From Propionibacterium sp. (GTDB lineage Bacteria; Actinomycetota; Actinomycetes; Propionibacteriales; Propionibacteriaceae): a DNA stretch of 62,032 bases. The stretch covers positions 1 to 62,032 of the forward strand of contig JAAYTZ010000036.1 in NCBI GenBank assembly GCA_012517965.1, in the 5' to 3' direction. Positions 26,607 to 35,560 of this stretch are shown here, one piece after another. Every line of letters begins with the position of its first letter. The first letter of the stretch is position 1. Both the position numbers and the translations under genes were made by a program. The notes beneath the pieces are model-generated. The model ran no database searches. It worked only from the letters and a program-made list of their open reading frames with translations, and was not told the origin of the DNA.

Positions 26607-27626
26607 TCAGGACCCCGGCGGCCGGCCCATCGCGATGCCGAGGTAGGCCGCGGCGAAGCGTCCCTTCTGCAGCACCGTCGCGTACCGCACCAGCTCGGAG
26701 TCCGCCGCGTGCTCCAGCCGCGACACCCGCACGTCGGCCAGCCGGGCCCGCTTCTCCAGCAGGTCGCGTTCCTCGTCGGCGGCGGCGTCGCCCAGCCCGT
26801 CCTCGACGATCACCAGCGACGGACGCCGATCCGAACCCTGGTCCTCGAACGGATCGGAGAAGAGGTCGCGCGGACGGGTCTCGGCCAGCAGCGGGACCAG
26901 CTCGGAGGCGTCCGCCGCCAGCGCCACCCGGCCGGACGCCGACCGCACGGCCTCGGCGATCCGCCGCGACGCGCGCGCGGCCAGGACCGAACCGCCCCAG
27001 ATGAGCGGCTGCGCGTCGGCCAGCTCGAGGGCCAGCATCTTGGCCGGGTTGGCGGCGATGTCCCGGGAGTGGGCGCACTCGGCGGCCACGGCGTCCATGC
27101 GGTCGGCGATCGCCTGGGGGTCGACGTAGGGCGCCAGCCCGAGCGCGTGCAGCGCCATCAAGGCGGCGATCGCCCGGCAGAGCGGGTCGGTGGTCGTCGA
27201 CGGCAGCAGGGTCGTGAGCCGGGACTCCGCGCGATTGGCCAGATCGGTGCCCGGGCGCGCCGTCAGGATCACCCGCGAACCGCGCCGCAACGCCTCGTGC
27301 ACGCAGTCGAACGGCTTGATGCCGGAGCCGCCCAGGACGATCACCACGTCGAGAGGGCCGACCCAGCCGGGCAGGCCCAGGTTCGACCAGGCGACGAACG
27401 GCACCGGGCAACTCGGTTCGAGGACCGCCCGCAGCAGGCGCGCCTCCGGCCCCACCGCGATGACGGCGCGGGGGCGTCCCTCGTTGCCGAGGCCGGCGAG
27501 GGCGGGTTCGGCGTTGGCCGCCTCCCGCCGCAGCCGGGCGCCCGCCTCCGCGAGGGGACGCAGGACGGCGTCGCCGGCGCGCAGCGCCTCGGGATCGTCG
27601 AGCCGCGAGTCGTCGAAGTCGGTCAT
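26607..27626 (-). CDS. SIS-domain protein (Rv3256c-like, phosphosugar isomerase-related)
   Basis: The 339-residue protein has two weak SIS folds as in archaeal phosphoglucose/phosphomannose isomerases. VVIVLGGSGIKPFDCVHEAL and RGSRVILTARPGTDLAN form the first, and SRRIAEAVRSASGRVALAAD begins the second. Serine/threonine phosphate loops are degenerate, and activity is uncertain. In mycobacteria the homologue lies between manA and manB; here neither is adjacent. Its start overlaps the stop of the Trm112 gene (ATGA). Confidence 0.75.
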   Translation of the reverse strand: MTDFDDSRLDDPEALRAGDAVLRPLAEAGARLRREAANAEPALAGLGNEGRPRAVIAVGPEARLLRAVLEPSCPVPFVAWSNLGLPGWVGPLDVVIVLGGSGIKPFDCVHEALRRGSRVILTARPGTDLANRAESRLTTLLPSTTTDPLCRAIAALMALHALGLAPYVDPQAIADRMDAVAAECAHSRDIAANPAKMLALELADAQPLIWGGSVLAARASRRIAEAVRSASGRVALAADASELVPLLAETRPRDLFSDPFEDQGSDRRPSLVIVEDGLGDAAADEERDLLEKRARLADVRVSRLEHAADSELVRYATVLQKGRFAAAYLGIAMGRPPGS

Positions 27627-27811
27627 GTCTGCCCCTCCGGCGGCCGAGCCTGGTCCTCGACGAGGATCGGGATGCCCTGCCGCACCGGGTAGGCGAGGCC
27701 GCACTCGGGGTTGGTGCACAGCAGTTCGCTGGCCTCGTAGGCCCACACCAGGGGCCGGTGACAGCGCGGGCAGACCAGCAACTCCAGGACGTCCGGATCG
27801 ATGTCGCTCAC
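27623..27811 (-). CDS. Trm112-family zinc-ribbon protein
   Basis: The 62-residue protein shows VLELLVCPRCHRPLVWAY and LLCTNPECGLAYPVRQGIPI, a two-pair cysteine zinc ribbon of the Trm112/YcaR family. Eukaryotic Trm112 activates methyltransferases; bacterial members are poorly understood. The GTG start fits the family opening MxxDPxxLELLVCP. It is coupled to the SIS gene. The nearby methyl-cycle gene ahcY is in keeping with a methylation link, but that is only inference. Confidence 0.85.
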   Translation of the reverse strand: MSDIDPDVLELLVCPRCHRPLVWAYEASELLCTNPECGLAYPVRQGIPILVEDQARPPEGQT

Positions 27812-27840
27812 CTGTCGTTCCTTCCTCGGGGTGGCCCAGC

Positions 27841-28203
27841 CTACCGTCGGCGCGACGGCGGGTCGGCGACGACGCCGAGGTGTCCCTTGCGGTGGCTCAG
27901 CACCGGGGCGGCGACCGGCTGCGGGGCGTCGTAGCGGAAGCCGACCTCCCGCACGGCGTCCGCGAGGGCGACGAGGTCGTCGGCGGACGGCCGCGGGTTC
28001 TCGGCGTCGAGCGGCAGCCGGATCAGTTCCCACCCCCGGGGGGTGCTCAGCCGGTTGCAGTGCGCCTTGCACAGGTCGTAGTTGCCGGGTTCGGCCCGCA
28101 GGGCCAGCGGCCCCACGACCGCCGTCGAGTCGGCGTAGACGTAGGTGAGCGTCGCGACGGCCGGTGCCGAGCACCCCGCCTTCGAGCAGCGCCGGGAGAT
28201 CAC
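27841..28203 (-). CDS. DUF3499 family protein
   Basis: The 120-residue actinobacterial protein has RRCSKAGCSAPAVATLTYVY, GNYDLCKAHCNRLSTPRGWE and a variable tail. The cysteine pairs (Cys-x4-Cys and Cys-x3-Cys) suggest zinc binding. Function is unknown. The gene diverges from the zincin-like gene in the same arrangement as Rv3258c and Rv3259. The GTG start lies six bases after a -10 element. Confidence 0.88.
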   Translation of the reverse strand: MISRRCSKAGCSAPAVATLTYVYADSTAVVGPLALRAEPGNYDLCKAHCNRLSTPRGWELIRLPLDAENPRPSADDLVALADAVREVGFRYDAPQPVAAPVLSHRKGHLGVVADPPSRRR

Positions 28204-28209
28204 GAGCCG

Positions 28210-28215
28210 AGGCTA
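28210..28215 (-). promoter_or_regulatory. -10 element of the DUF3499 gene, leaderless
   Basis: TAGCCT on the minus strand lies six bases before the GTG start. Confidence 0.55.
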
Positions 28216-28298
28216 CCCGCAGCGGCCGCGGCGTCCCCGGCGGCGACCGGGCGTGTCCGCCGAAGAGGGCGGCCGGGCCGCCCGGGCACCACCCGGTT

Positions 28299-28304
28299 TA
28301 AGGT
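28299..28304 (+). promoter_or_regulatory. -10 element of the zincin-like gene, leaderless
   Basis: TAAGGT ends seven bases before the first of two consecutive GTG codons and supports that one as the start. Confidence 0.5.
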
Positions 28305-28311
28305 GGGCTCC

Positions 28312-28764
28312 GTGGTGAAGAGTCGCGACCGGCACGGCCGAGGGTTCCGCGGCCGCCTGGCGTGGCCGAACCCCTACACGGGGGCGGCGGTCCCGCTGCG
28401 CACGCGCCCGACGCCGGAGGCGTTCTTCGCCGGCTGCGTGTCGGAGGCCGTGTCCCGCATCAACCGTGCCTGTCCCCGGGCCCTGGCCGCGGTCGACATC
28501 GGCATCGAGGACGTGCCGACGGTCGACGCGACCTGGGCGCCGAGCCGGGTCCCGCTGGCCGCGGCGCTGTCGCCGACGCTGGCCGCCAACGGCCAGATCG
28601 TGCTGTACCGCCGGCCGTTGGAGCACCGCGCCGCCACCCGGAAGGGGCTGCGCATCCTGGTGTACCGGACCCTCGTCGAGCAGCTGGCGGGCGTGACCGG
28701 CATCCCGGTCGACGAGATCGACCCGTCGGGTCACCGCGACGACGACGATCCCGACTGGGACTGA
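28312..28764 (+). CDS. Zincin-like metallopeptidase family protein lacking HExxH
   Basis: The 150-residue protein belongs to the small zincin family (Rv3259-like). It has AFFAGCVSEAVSRINRACP, DIGIEDVPTVDATW, IVLYRRPLEHRAATRKGLRI and the helix VYRTLVEQLAGVTGIPVDEIDP. In catalytic members this helix holds HExxHxxG; here the position reads VEQLAGVTG, with no histidine, so zinc hydrolysis is unlikely. The acidic tail DDDDPDWD is typical. The first of two GTG codons is preferred because of the -10 spacing. Confidence 0.8.
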   Translation: MVKSRDRHGRGFRGRLAWPNPYTGAAVPLRTRPTPEAFFAGCVSEAVSRINRACPRALAAVDIGIEDVPTVDATWAPSRVPLAAALSPTLAANGQIVLYRRPLEHRAATRKGLRILVYRTLVEQLAGVTGIPVDEIDPSGHRDDDDPDWD

Positions 28765-28775
28765 CCCTCAGCCCC

Positions 28776-30164
28776 TCAGCCCCCGGCGCGCGGGTCGGGG
28801 CGCACGGTCACCGTCGGCGCGGCCGCCGCGCCGCCCTCCAGCGCGACGACGGCCAGGCCCGGCACCGTCCCGACGTTGCCCGCGGCCGCCACCGCCACCC
28901 GGACGCCGGCCGGCGCCCCGGTCACGCGGAGCACGGTGACGGCGGCCCCTGCCGCTTCCAGGACCTGGGCGGCGCCGGGCGCCACCTGTCCCGACCAGGT
29001 GAGCAGCGACTGGCCGGCCGGGTCGGTGGCGGTGACCTCGACGGCAGCCGGCGCGTCCCCCGGGTTCGCCACGGTGACGGCGAGCCCCACCCCGGCCGGC
29101 AGCGGAATCGTCGCCGGCGCCGGGCCCGCGAGCGGCACCGCGCCCGGCGCGAAGGCGACGTCGCCGGCGGTGCGGGCCTCGACGGCCGCCACGATCTCCC
29201 GGGTCGCCCGTAGCCGGAGCGCGACCGCCTTGCCCGCCAGCGCCTTGTCGAGTTCGAAGGCCCGGGTGGCGCCAGGCGGGATGTCGACCCGTTCGACCCC
29301 GACGGGAGCGTAGGCGACCTCCGGGCCGAGGACCTGCACGTCGACCTGGGCCGTCCGATCGCCCGGGTTCCCGACGACCAACGTACGAGCACCCGCACCG
29401 CCCGGGACCGTCGGCACCACCACCTCGGCAGCGGGGGCGGCCGTCGCCGGCACCCAGTCGGCCCCCAGCGGCGTCGTCCCGTTGAACAGTCGCTGGCGGA
29501 CGACGGCCGCGACGCGGCCCGCCGACGCCGTGACGTGCAGGGAGATCGGCCCCGCCGCGGTCACGACCGGCCCCAGCGGCAGGAGCCGTTGGCTCTGGCC
29601 CGCCACCACGACGCCGCGCGCCCCCGGCGCCGCCAGGGGCCCGTCCGGGCCCAGCACCTCGACGTTGACCGCCGCCTCGGCGGCGTCCAGGTTGACGAGG
29701 ACGAGGTCGGCGGTGGCGTTCGGATCCGAGCGGACGCCGGTGAACCAGTGCTCGGAGCGCGCCGGCGCGCACGTCACGAGCGCCAGCCCCTGGTCGGCTC
29801 CCGTGGCGGCCGAGGCCGCCACGACCCCCGAGAAGGCCACGCCACGCGGCGCGGAGAGGCGCACCGGCTCCTTGGCCAGCGGGACCACGGTCCCGGACCC
29901 CACCTCGCTCAGCGAGGTCGGCGCGGCGAGGGGCGCCTGAGCCACGCCGGCGGCGTCCGACCCCACCCCCAACTGGGCGCCGGCGTCGGTAGTGAAGCAC
30001 GCCCGGGAGATCCGGGCCTCGGCGCCGGCGTCGACCGGCGCGGGCGCCGGCATCGCCGGCACGAACGCGGCGAGGGTCAGCGCCACGGCGCTGCCAGCCG
30101 CCGCCCACAGGGGCGTCCACGAGCGCGTGGGCGCTGCCCCGCGCGTCGGCGTCCGACCGGTCAC
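28776..30164 (-). CDS. DUF5719 family secreted or membrane-anchored protein
   Basis: The 462-residue protein has one hydrophobic segment near the start (WTPLWAAAGSAVALTLAAFV), followed by an Ala/Pro-rich lead and repeated beta-sandwich-like stretches such as ADLVLVNLDAAEAAVNVEVLGP, TLVVGNPGDRTAQVDVQVLG and AVTVANPGDAPAAVEVTATD (shortened here). It should lie outside the membrane. In actinobacteria it regularly follows the large glycosyltransferase gene, whose stop it overlaps here (GTGA). No enzymatic motif is visible. Confidence 0.78.
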   Translation of the reverse strand: MTGRTPTRGAAPTRSWTPLWAAAGSAVALTLAAFVPAMPAPAPVDAGAEARISRACFTTDAGAQLGVGSDAAGVAQAPLAAPTSLSEVGSGTVVPLAKEPVRLSAPRGVAFSGVVAASAATGADQGLALVTCAPARSEHWFTGVRSDPNATADLVLVNLDAAEAAVNVEVLGPDGPLAAPGARGVVVAGQSQRLLPLGPVVTAAGPISLHVTASAGRVAAVVRQRLFNGTTPLGADWVPATAAPAAEVVVPTVPGGAGARTLVVGNPGDRTAQVDVQVLGPEVAYAPVGVERVDIPPGATRAFELDKALAGKAVALRLRATREIVAAVEARTAGDVAFAPGAVPLAGPAPATIPLPAGVGLAVTVANPGDAPAAVEVTATDPAGQSLLTWSGQVAPGAAQVLEAAGAAVTVLRVTGAPAGVRVAVAAAGNVGTVPGLAVVALEGGAAAAPTVTVRPDPRAGG

Positions 30165-33100
30165 GACCGTCCTCTCCTCGCCCGGCGCGGCGCGCGGGCG
30201 TGCGCGTCCGCCGCGGTCCCCGAGGCGGGGGCGGCCAGCGCCAGCAGCGCCAGCAGCCCGAGCCCCTGCAGCAGCACCCAGGCGGGGAACCCCCGGCCCG
30301 GGACGGTGGCGAGCGGGCCCCCCTCGGCCGGAACCGCGAACGCGGGGCTGCCGTCCACGTCGGCGACCCGCTCGAGGGCGCTGCCAGCGACCGACGCCCA
30401 GGCGCCCGGCTCGGCCACGACCAGCACCCGCCCGGCCGGTCCCGGCGGGATCGGAGCGGCCGGATCGAGCTTGGTCCGTTGGCCGTCCGTCAGGAGGACG
30501 AGCCGTCCGGAACCGGGCACGACCCAGTTCGCACCCTGCTCGTCGGCCGAGCCCACCCCGAGACCCGGCGCGTTGGAGATCGCGGCCCGTTGCTCGGACG
30601 AGGCCCCGGTGACCCAGAGATGACCGACGCCGAGCCGGTGCAGGTCCGGCACGATCCGCTCGTCCCCCGAGCCGATCGCGAGGCGGTGGGCGACCGAGCC
30701 GGCCAGGGCCGCCGCCTCCGGGGAGCCGCCGAAGGCGAGGCCCCGCTCGCCGTCGCCCAGGCGCGGCAGGTCGTCCTCGAGGAGCCCCCAGCCGACCCGG
30801 TCGCCCTCGAACGCGAGGGCGAGGATGCGCGAGGCGCCGGCGGCGGCGTCCTTCCTGATGAACGCGGGCACCGCGGCCTCGGAGCGACGCTCCAACCCGC
30901 CGGCGCCGGCCACGAGCCACCAGCCGGCCCCGACCGCGATCGAGAGGACGGCGACCACGGCCGTGGCATAGACCGCGGCGTGACGGCGTCCGAAGCCCCG
31001 GCTCGCGATCTCGGCGCGCAGCCCGTCGAGCCCGACGGCCGCCGACCAGAGGAGGGCGCCGACCAGCAGGGCCGACCAGGCGGACGCCTCGGGGCGCGCC
31101 GACGCCCCCGCGGGGGGCACGGCCACGACCAACCGGGTCAGCAGCACCGCGACGGTCGCCCCCGCCAGCGCCACCGCCAGCGCCCAGGGGGCGGAGCCGG
31201 GCTTCAGGAACGCTCCGGCCAGGCCGAGCAGCCACAGCCCGCCGAAGACGACGGCCGACACCCACCAGTCGGGGGCCGCCGGAGCGGTGCGGACGAGCAG
31301 CACGTCGAAGACGCCCGGGGCCTCGAGGGGGGCCAGCACGGGCTCGATCCCCGTCAGCAGCCGGCCCGGGAACCGGACGACCTCCACGGTGAACGGCGAG
31401 GCGGCCAAAAGGGCCGCCGGCGCCAGCACCGCGACCAGCCCACGGACCCAGCCCGACCGTTCGCGCACCATCAGGGCCCCGACCGCGGCCGCGACCCCGA
31501 GCCAGGCGGTCGGCTCCACCGCGGTCAGCACGGTCGTGGTGAGGGCCACGGCGCCGGCGAGCGGCCAGGACGGGGCCCGCTCGTCCCACCAGAGCAGGAG
31601 CTGGTGGGCCAGCACGGGGAGGGTCAGGCCGGCCACCACCGCCCCGAGCCGCCCGGAGCCGACGGCTCCGCTCGCCACCGGCCACAGGGCGTAGAGCACA
31701 GCCCCGACGAGCGCCACCGCCGGGTCGTCCACCAGTCGGCCCAGCAACCGGCGGGCCACCAGGAACGTGCCCGGGACGGCGGCGAGCAGCACCAGCCCGA
31801 TCAGCACGCCCGGCTGCCCCAGCGTCAACAAAGAGGCGACCCACACGAGCCCGGTCCAGGGAGCCCCCGCGGAGATCCCGGCGCCGGCGACCGGCGCCGT
31901 CCACTGCTCCCACAGCCCCCCGAAGCTCGCCGGGACGGGGAGCAACTGGGGCCCGCCGAGCGGGTCGAACGAGAACAGCGACCGGCCGGCCACCAGGGCG
32001 CCGACGATCAGCACCCAGCCCGCGACCCAGGTCGGCGAGAGGCGCCGGCGCGACTGGTCGTCCCGCGCGAAGTCGTCGCCGGTGAGGGCGTCCAGGCCCA
32101 GGCCGCCGCCCCGGTCGCCGAAGGCGGCCAGCCAGTCGACCATCCGGCCGAACGTGGCGTCCAGGCTGCGCGCGCGTGCCGCCTTCCGGCTGAGCCGCAG
32201 CCCCGAAACGTCGGGCGCATCGGCGCCGACGGCGTCCGTGAACACGGCCCGCAGCCGGTCGACCGACGCGCGGTCGGCCCGGTAGCCGCGCACGGCGCGG
32301 CGCTCGGCCCGGGCGTCGGCGAAGTTCTTGCCGGCGAGGTGCCCGAGGATCCGCCGGGTGGAGGCGCCGCCGAGACGGCCCCGCTCCGTGGCGGGGAGGG
32401 GCTCGGCCCGGTACGCCTCGTGCAGGGTGAGCCCCCAGCGCCGACGCTCCTCGGCGGGGTCGACGTCGGTGCCCTCCCGCAGCCCCCGGGTGGCAGCCTC
32501 GGTGTGCGCGAGGCGGGCCCGAGGCTGGCTGACGACCTCGTGGCCGTGCAGCCGCGCGCGCCAGCAGAACTCAAGGCCCTGCACGGTGGACGGGAGCGCG
32601 CCGTCGAACCCGTCCAGCTCGCGCCACACGGCCCCCCGAACCAGGAGACCGGCCGCGTTGAGGCCCAGGACCGGCCCGCCCACGAGTTGCCCCTGGTCGA
32701 GGACGCCCTCCGGCACCACGCCTGTGATCACGCCGTCCTCGGTGACCGTCTGACCGGCCTCGCTGACCCGGGCGGCACGGCCGCGGCGGCGGCGCGGCTC
32801 GATCAGCAGGGGCCCCACCACGGCCGCCGCAGTCTCCCGAGCGGTCGTCACGAGGCGGTCGAGCGCCTCGGCGTCCGCGACCATGTCGTCGTGCAGGAGC
32901 CACAGCCATTCGGGCTCGTCCTCGCCGTCGAGGGCGGCGGCGACGCTCGCGCCGAAGCTCGCGCCCGCCCGGCCCGGCACCACGGCGGCGACCACACCGC
33001 GGGCGTGCGCCTGCCGCACCTGCTCGGCGGTGCCGTCGGTGGAGCCGGCGTCGACGACGATCACGCGGGTGGGGGGCAGGGTCTGGGCGGCCAGCGATTC

Positions 33101-33241
33101 CAACAGGCGCGGCAGCCAGCGTTCGCCGTTGTGCGCGACGACGACCGCGGTCACCCGCGCGGTGGGAGCGGGCGCGAGTGAGGTCTCAGCCGCCTCACGC
33201 GCCCAGGCCCAGGGGTCGACCGCCTCGGGGACTCCAGTCAT
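30161..33241 (-). CDS. Large membrane glycosyltransferase (GT2 domain plus multi-pass membrane region)
   Basis: The 1026-residue protein starts with a GT-A domain: VTAVVVAHNGERWLPRLLES, VDAGSTDGT, WLLHDDMV in the place of the metal DxD motif, and GLEFCWRARLHGHEV. From about residue 390 it has roughly a dozen hydrophobic helices (WVAGWVLIVGALVAGRSLF and others). The acceptor is probably a cell-envelope polymer or lipid, by analogy with mycobacterial homologues in the same neighbourhood. The next gene, DUF5719, is translationally coupled. A -10 element lies eight bases before the ATG. Confidence 0.85.
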   Translation of the reverse strand: MTGVPEAVDPWAWAREAAETSLAPAPTARVTAVVVAHNGERWLPRLLESLAAQTLPPTRVIVVDAGSTDGTAEQVRQAHARGVVAAVVPGRAGASFGASVAAALDGEDEPEWLWLLHDDMVADAEALDRLVTTARETAAAVVGPLLIEPRRRRGRAARVSEAGQTVTEDGVITGVVPEGVLDQGQLVGGPVLGLNAAGLLVRGAVWRELDGFDGALPSTVQGLEFCWRARLHGHEVVSQPRARLAHTEAATRGLREGTDVDPAEERRRWGLTLHEAYRAEPLPATERGRLGGASTRRILGHLAGKNFADARAERRAVRGYRADRASVDRLRAVFTDAVGADAPDVSGLRLSRKAARARSLDATFGRMVDWLAAFGDRGGGLGLDALTGDDFARDDQSRRRLSPTWVAGWVLIVGALVAGRSLFSFDPLGGPQLLPVPASFGGLWEQWTAPVAGAGISAGAPWTGLVWVASLLTLGQPGVLIGLVLLAAVPGTFLVARRLLGRLVDDPAVALVGAVLYALWPVASGAVGSGRLGAVVAGLTLPVLAHQLLLWWDERAPSWPLAGAVALTTTVLTAVEPTAWLGVAAAVGALMVRERSGWVRGLVAVLAPAALLAASPFTVEVVRFPGRLLTGIEPVLAPLEAPGVFDVLLVRTAPAAPDWWVSAVVFGGLWLLGLAGAFLKPGSAPWALAVALAGATVAVLLTRLVVAVPPAGASARPEASAWSALLVGALLWSAAVGLDGLRAEIASRGFGRRHAAVYATAVVAVLSIAVGAGWWLVAGAGGLERRSEAAVPAFIRKDAAAGASRILALAFEGDRVGWGLLEDDLPRLGDGERGLAFGGSPEAAALAGSVAHRLAIGSGDERIVPDLHRLGVGHLWVTGASSEQRAAISNAPGLGVGSADEQGANWVVPGSGRLVLLTDGQRTKLDPAAPIPPGPAGRVLVVAEPGAWASVAGSALERVADVDGSPAFAVPAEGGPLATVPGRGFPAWVLLQGLGLLALLALAAPASGTAADAHARAPRRARRGRS

Positions 33242-33249
33242 GGGTCCCT

Positions 33250-33255
33250 AGCCTA
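33250..33255 (-). promoter_or_regulatory. -10 element of the glycosyltransferase gene
   Basis: TAGGCT on the minus strand lies eight bases before the ATG; no ribosome site is seen. Confidence 0.45.
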
Positions 33256-33279
33256 CGGCCACGGGCGGACGTGACCGCG

Positions 33280-33537
33280 CTAGCCGACGCGCTTCTTGAG
33301 CTTGCGGCGCTCCCGCTCCGACAGCCCGCCCCAGATCCCGAAGCGCTCGTCGTGCGCCAGCGCGAACTCGAGGCAGTCCGAGCGAACCTCGCAGCTGTGA
33401 CAGACACGCTTCGCCTCGCGCGTCGAACCGCCCTTCTCGGGGAAGAACGCCTCGGGGTCGGTCTGGGCGCAGAGCGCCGCCTCCTGCCACGCGAGCGAGC
33501 CGTCATCGAGAAGGTCGGCGATCAGCAACTCGGACAT
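33280..33537 (-). CDS. whiB2: WhiB2-type transcriptional regulator (WhmD/WhiB)
   Basis: The 85-residue protein has the WhiB iron-sulfur pattern: Cys23 in ALCAQTDPEAFFPEKGGS, then Cys46 and Cys49 in VCHSCEVRSDC, and Cys55. The turn GIWGGLSERERRKL and the basic tail KKRVG follow. WhiB2 controls septation in actinobacteria. A ribosome site (AAGAGG) precedes the ATG, so this gene does not look leaderless. The Rv3260c-like position supports the WhiB2 assignment. Confidence 0.93.
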   Translation of the reverse strand: MSELLIADLLDDGSLAWQEAALCAQTDPEAFFPEKGGSTREAKRVCHSCEVRSDCLEFALAHDERFGIWGGLSERERRKLKKRVG

Positions 33538-33638
33538 GCGGAGACCTCTTCCACGGCGGACGACCAAACGGGCGATGCCTGAATTACATGCCTGTCATTC
33601 GACGATGTCAAGCCGCCCGGGAACGATCTCGGGCCGTG

Positions 33639-34457
33639 CTACGGCGTGTCGCGCGACGCGGGGGCCGCATCCGTGCTGGGGTCCTGCGCCGCCCGGTCGG
33701 CTCGACGCCAGCCGAGCGCCTCGGCCGCGCCCTCGCGGCCGAAGGGAACCGACCAGGCCGACCGAGGCGCCGGAGAGGCCGGTGCGGCGGCCGGGGCGTC
33801 CGCCGCGAACGCGTCGCCGACCGCCGCGCCCGGCGACGGTGCGGCCACAGGGGGCGGGGAACCGGCGGGGACGCCGCCGGCGGCGGCCTCCGCCGCCGTG
33901 GCCCAGACGGTGCCGGCGGCCTCGCTGGCCCGCCACACCACGGGCGCCTCGGGCTCGATCGCGCGCGGCGGCAGGGGCAGCGCCTCTTCCTGGACGGGGG
34001 CCGGCGTGACCATGCGCCCGCTGCCGACGGCCCGGTGGATCACCCACAACACGGCCACCGCCACGACCTTGAGCGCGATGTCGAGCAGGCCGCCCAACAG
34101 TTCGAAGACGATGCCGGCGATCCCCGCCGAGGCCGCGACGCCGAGCGCGGTGGCCACGATCGTCAGCAGCGTGCCCAGCGCCACCACGACGAGCGCCGCG
34201 CGTGCCAGCGCGGCGGCGTGGGCCGTCGCGGGGGCGATGAACAGGCACAGGCAGACCAGCGCCACCAGCGACACGACCAGCGTCAGGTTCATGGAGTTGC
34301 TGGCGATGGCCGCGAAGGCCGCGAACACCGCGTCTCGGGCCTCCGCGCCCGCCATCTGCCGCACCAGCGAGACGATGCTGAGCGCCATCGAGGCGACGAT
34401 CACGCTCAGCAGGATCCACGCCACGGGCTCCCGGACGCGCTTGAGGTTCTCGATCAC
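33639..34457 (-). CDS. Membrane protein with Ala/Pro-rich cytoplasmic tail
   Basis: I do not recognise the family. The 272-residue protein has four hydrophobic helices in the first 145 residues (PVAWILLSVIVASMALSIVS, LTLVVSLVALVCLCLFIA, LVVVALGTLLTIVATALGVA and IALKVVAVAVLWVIH). An Ala/Pro/Glu-rich tail of about 120 residues follows, with little predicted structure. GTG is the start. It lies between manC (14 bases upstream) and whiB2, and so probably shares the manC transcript. Confidence 0.65.
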   Translation of the reverse strand: MIENLKRVREPVAWILLSVIVASMALSIVSLVRQMAGAEARDAVFAAFAAIASNSMNLTLVVSLVALVCLCLFIAPATAHAAALARAALVVVALGTLLTIVATALGVAASAGIAGIVFELLGGLLDIALKVVAVAVLWVIHRAVGSGRMVTPAPVQEEALPLPPRAIEPEAPVVWRASEAAGTVWATAAEAAAGGVPAGSPPPVAAPSPGAAVGDAFAADAPAAAPASPAPRSAWSVPFGREGAAEALGWRRADRAAQDPSTDAAPASRDTP

Positions 34458-34470
34458 GGCTCTCCTCCGA

Positions 34471-35547
34471 TCAGACGTACTCGGGCGCCGACTCGGCGAG
34501 GAGGCCGACGAGGGCCTTGATCTGCTCGGCTTGGTCCTGGTGGGCGACCAGGGTGGCGTCCGCGGTCTCCACGACGATGAGATCGCTCACCCCGAGCAGC
34601 GCGACGAGGCGGCCCGGCCCGGTCTGGTCGAACACGATGTTGCGCTCGGCGGCGAGGGCGACGACGCGGCCCTGACCGGCGTTGCCCGCGGCGTCGGTGG
34701 GCAGGATCTCGGCCAGGTTCTCGAAGCCGCCGACGTCGCGCCACCGCACGGGCAGCGGCACGGCGACCACCCGGGCGGTCCCCTTGCCGTGGGCGACGGG
34801 CTCCATGATGGCGTAGTCGACCGAGTTCCTCTTCAGGGTGGGGAAAATCGCCCCCAGCCGCTCCGGTTCGGCCGCCAGCAGCAGGACGTCGGCGTAGGTG
34901 GCGGGCTCCAGGATCCGCACCTGCTCGAGGAACGTCGCCGCCCGCCACACGAACAGGCCCGCGTTCCACCAGTAGCCGCCGGACGCGACGTAGGCGGTGG
35001 CGGTGGCCAGGTCCGGCTTCTCGGTGAAGGAGGCGACGTGGCACGCGGCCGGACGCCCGGGCAGCGGCTCGCCGCGTTGCAGGTAGCCGTAGCCGGTGTG
35101 CGGTCCGGTCGGGACGACGCCCAACGTCACCAGCACGTCCCGCTCCTCCTCGGCGACGGCGAACGCCTCCCGGAGCACGTCGGCGAAGGTGTCCGCCGGT
35201 TCGATGAGTTGGTCGGCGGTGACCTGCGCGATGACGGCCTCGGGGTCGCGGGCGTGCAGCACGGCCGCGGGCCAGGCACAGGCGTTCAGGGAGTCGCGCC
35301 CCTCCGGTTCGCCCAGCAGGTTCTCCGAAGGAACCTCCGGCAGGTCCGCGGCGACCGCGCCGAGATAAGCCGCCCCGGTGACCACCACGATGCGGCTGGG
35401 CGGCACCACGAGGGCGGCCCGCTCGAACGCGAGGCGCAGGAGGCTGCGACCTGCGACGATCTTCAACAGTTGCTTCGGGGTGCCCTTGCGGGAGAGCGGC
35501 CACAGTCGGGTCCCGGACCCGCCGGCCATGATCACGACGTACCGCAC
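34471..35547 (-). CDS. manC: Mannose-1-phosphate guanylyltransferase
   Basis: The enzyme makes GDP-mannose for envelope glycans. The 358-residue nucleotidyltransferase has MRYVVIMAGGSGTRLWPLSR, KGTPKQLLK, GYGYLQRGE, FTEKPD and YWWNAGLFVW, followed by VRWRDVGGFENL. The C-terminal isomerase cupin of bifunctional ManC is absent. The GTG at 35547 is preferred over that at 35556 because the family opens RYVVIMAGG and a TAGGGT lies seven bases upstream of it. It corresponds to Rv3264c in the mycobacterial block. Confidence 0.92.
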   Translation of the reverse strand: MRYVVIMAGGSGTRLWPLSRKGTPKQLLKIVAGRSLLRLAFERAALVVPPSRIVVVTGAAYLGAVAADLPEVPSENLLGEPEGRDSLNACAWPAAVLHARDPEAVIAQVTADQLIEPADTFADVLREAFAVAEEERDVLVTLGVVPTGPHTGYGYLQRGEPLPGRPAACHVASFTEKPDLATATAYVASGGYWWNAGLFVWRAATFLEQVRILEPATYADVLLLAAEPERLGAIFPTLKRNSVDYAIMEPVAHGKGTARVVAVPLPVRWRDVGGFENLAEILPTDAAGNAGQGRVVALAAERNIVFDQTGPGRLVALLGVSDLIVVETADATLVAHQDQAEQIKALVGLLAESAPEYV

Positions 35548-35554
35548 GCAGGCC

Positions 35555-35560
35555 ACCCTA
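35555..35560 (-). promoter_or_regulatory. -10 element of manC, leaderless
   Basis: TAGGGT on the minus strand lies seven bases before the GTG at 35547 and overlaps the alternative upstream GTG, which argues against the latter. Confidence 0.55.

Noticed and set aside
30165-31913. Upstream extension of the DUF5719 frame through the glycosyltransferase gene (over 1000 codons)
   Set aside because: The extension is Arg/Gly-rich and overlaps a well-supported gene on the same strand; the GTG at 30164 is the sensible start.
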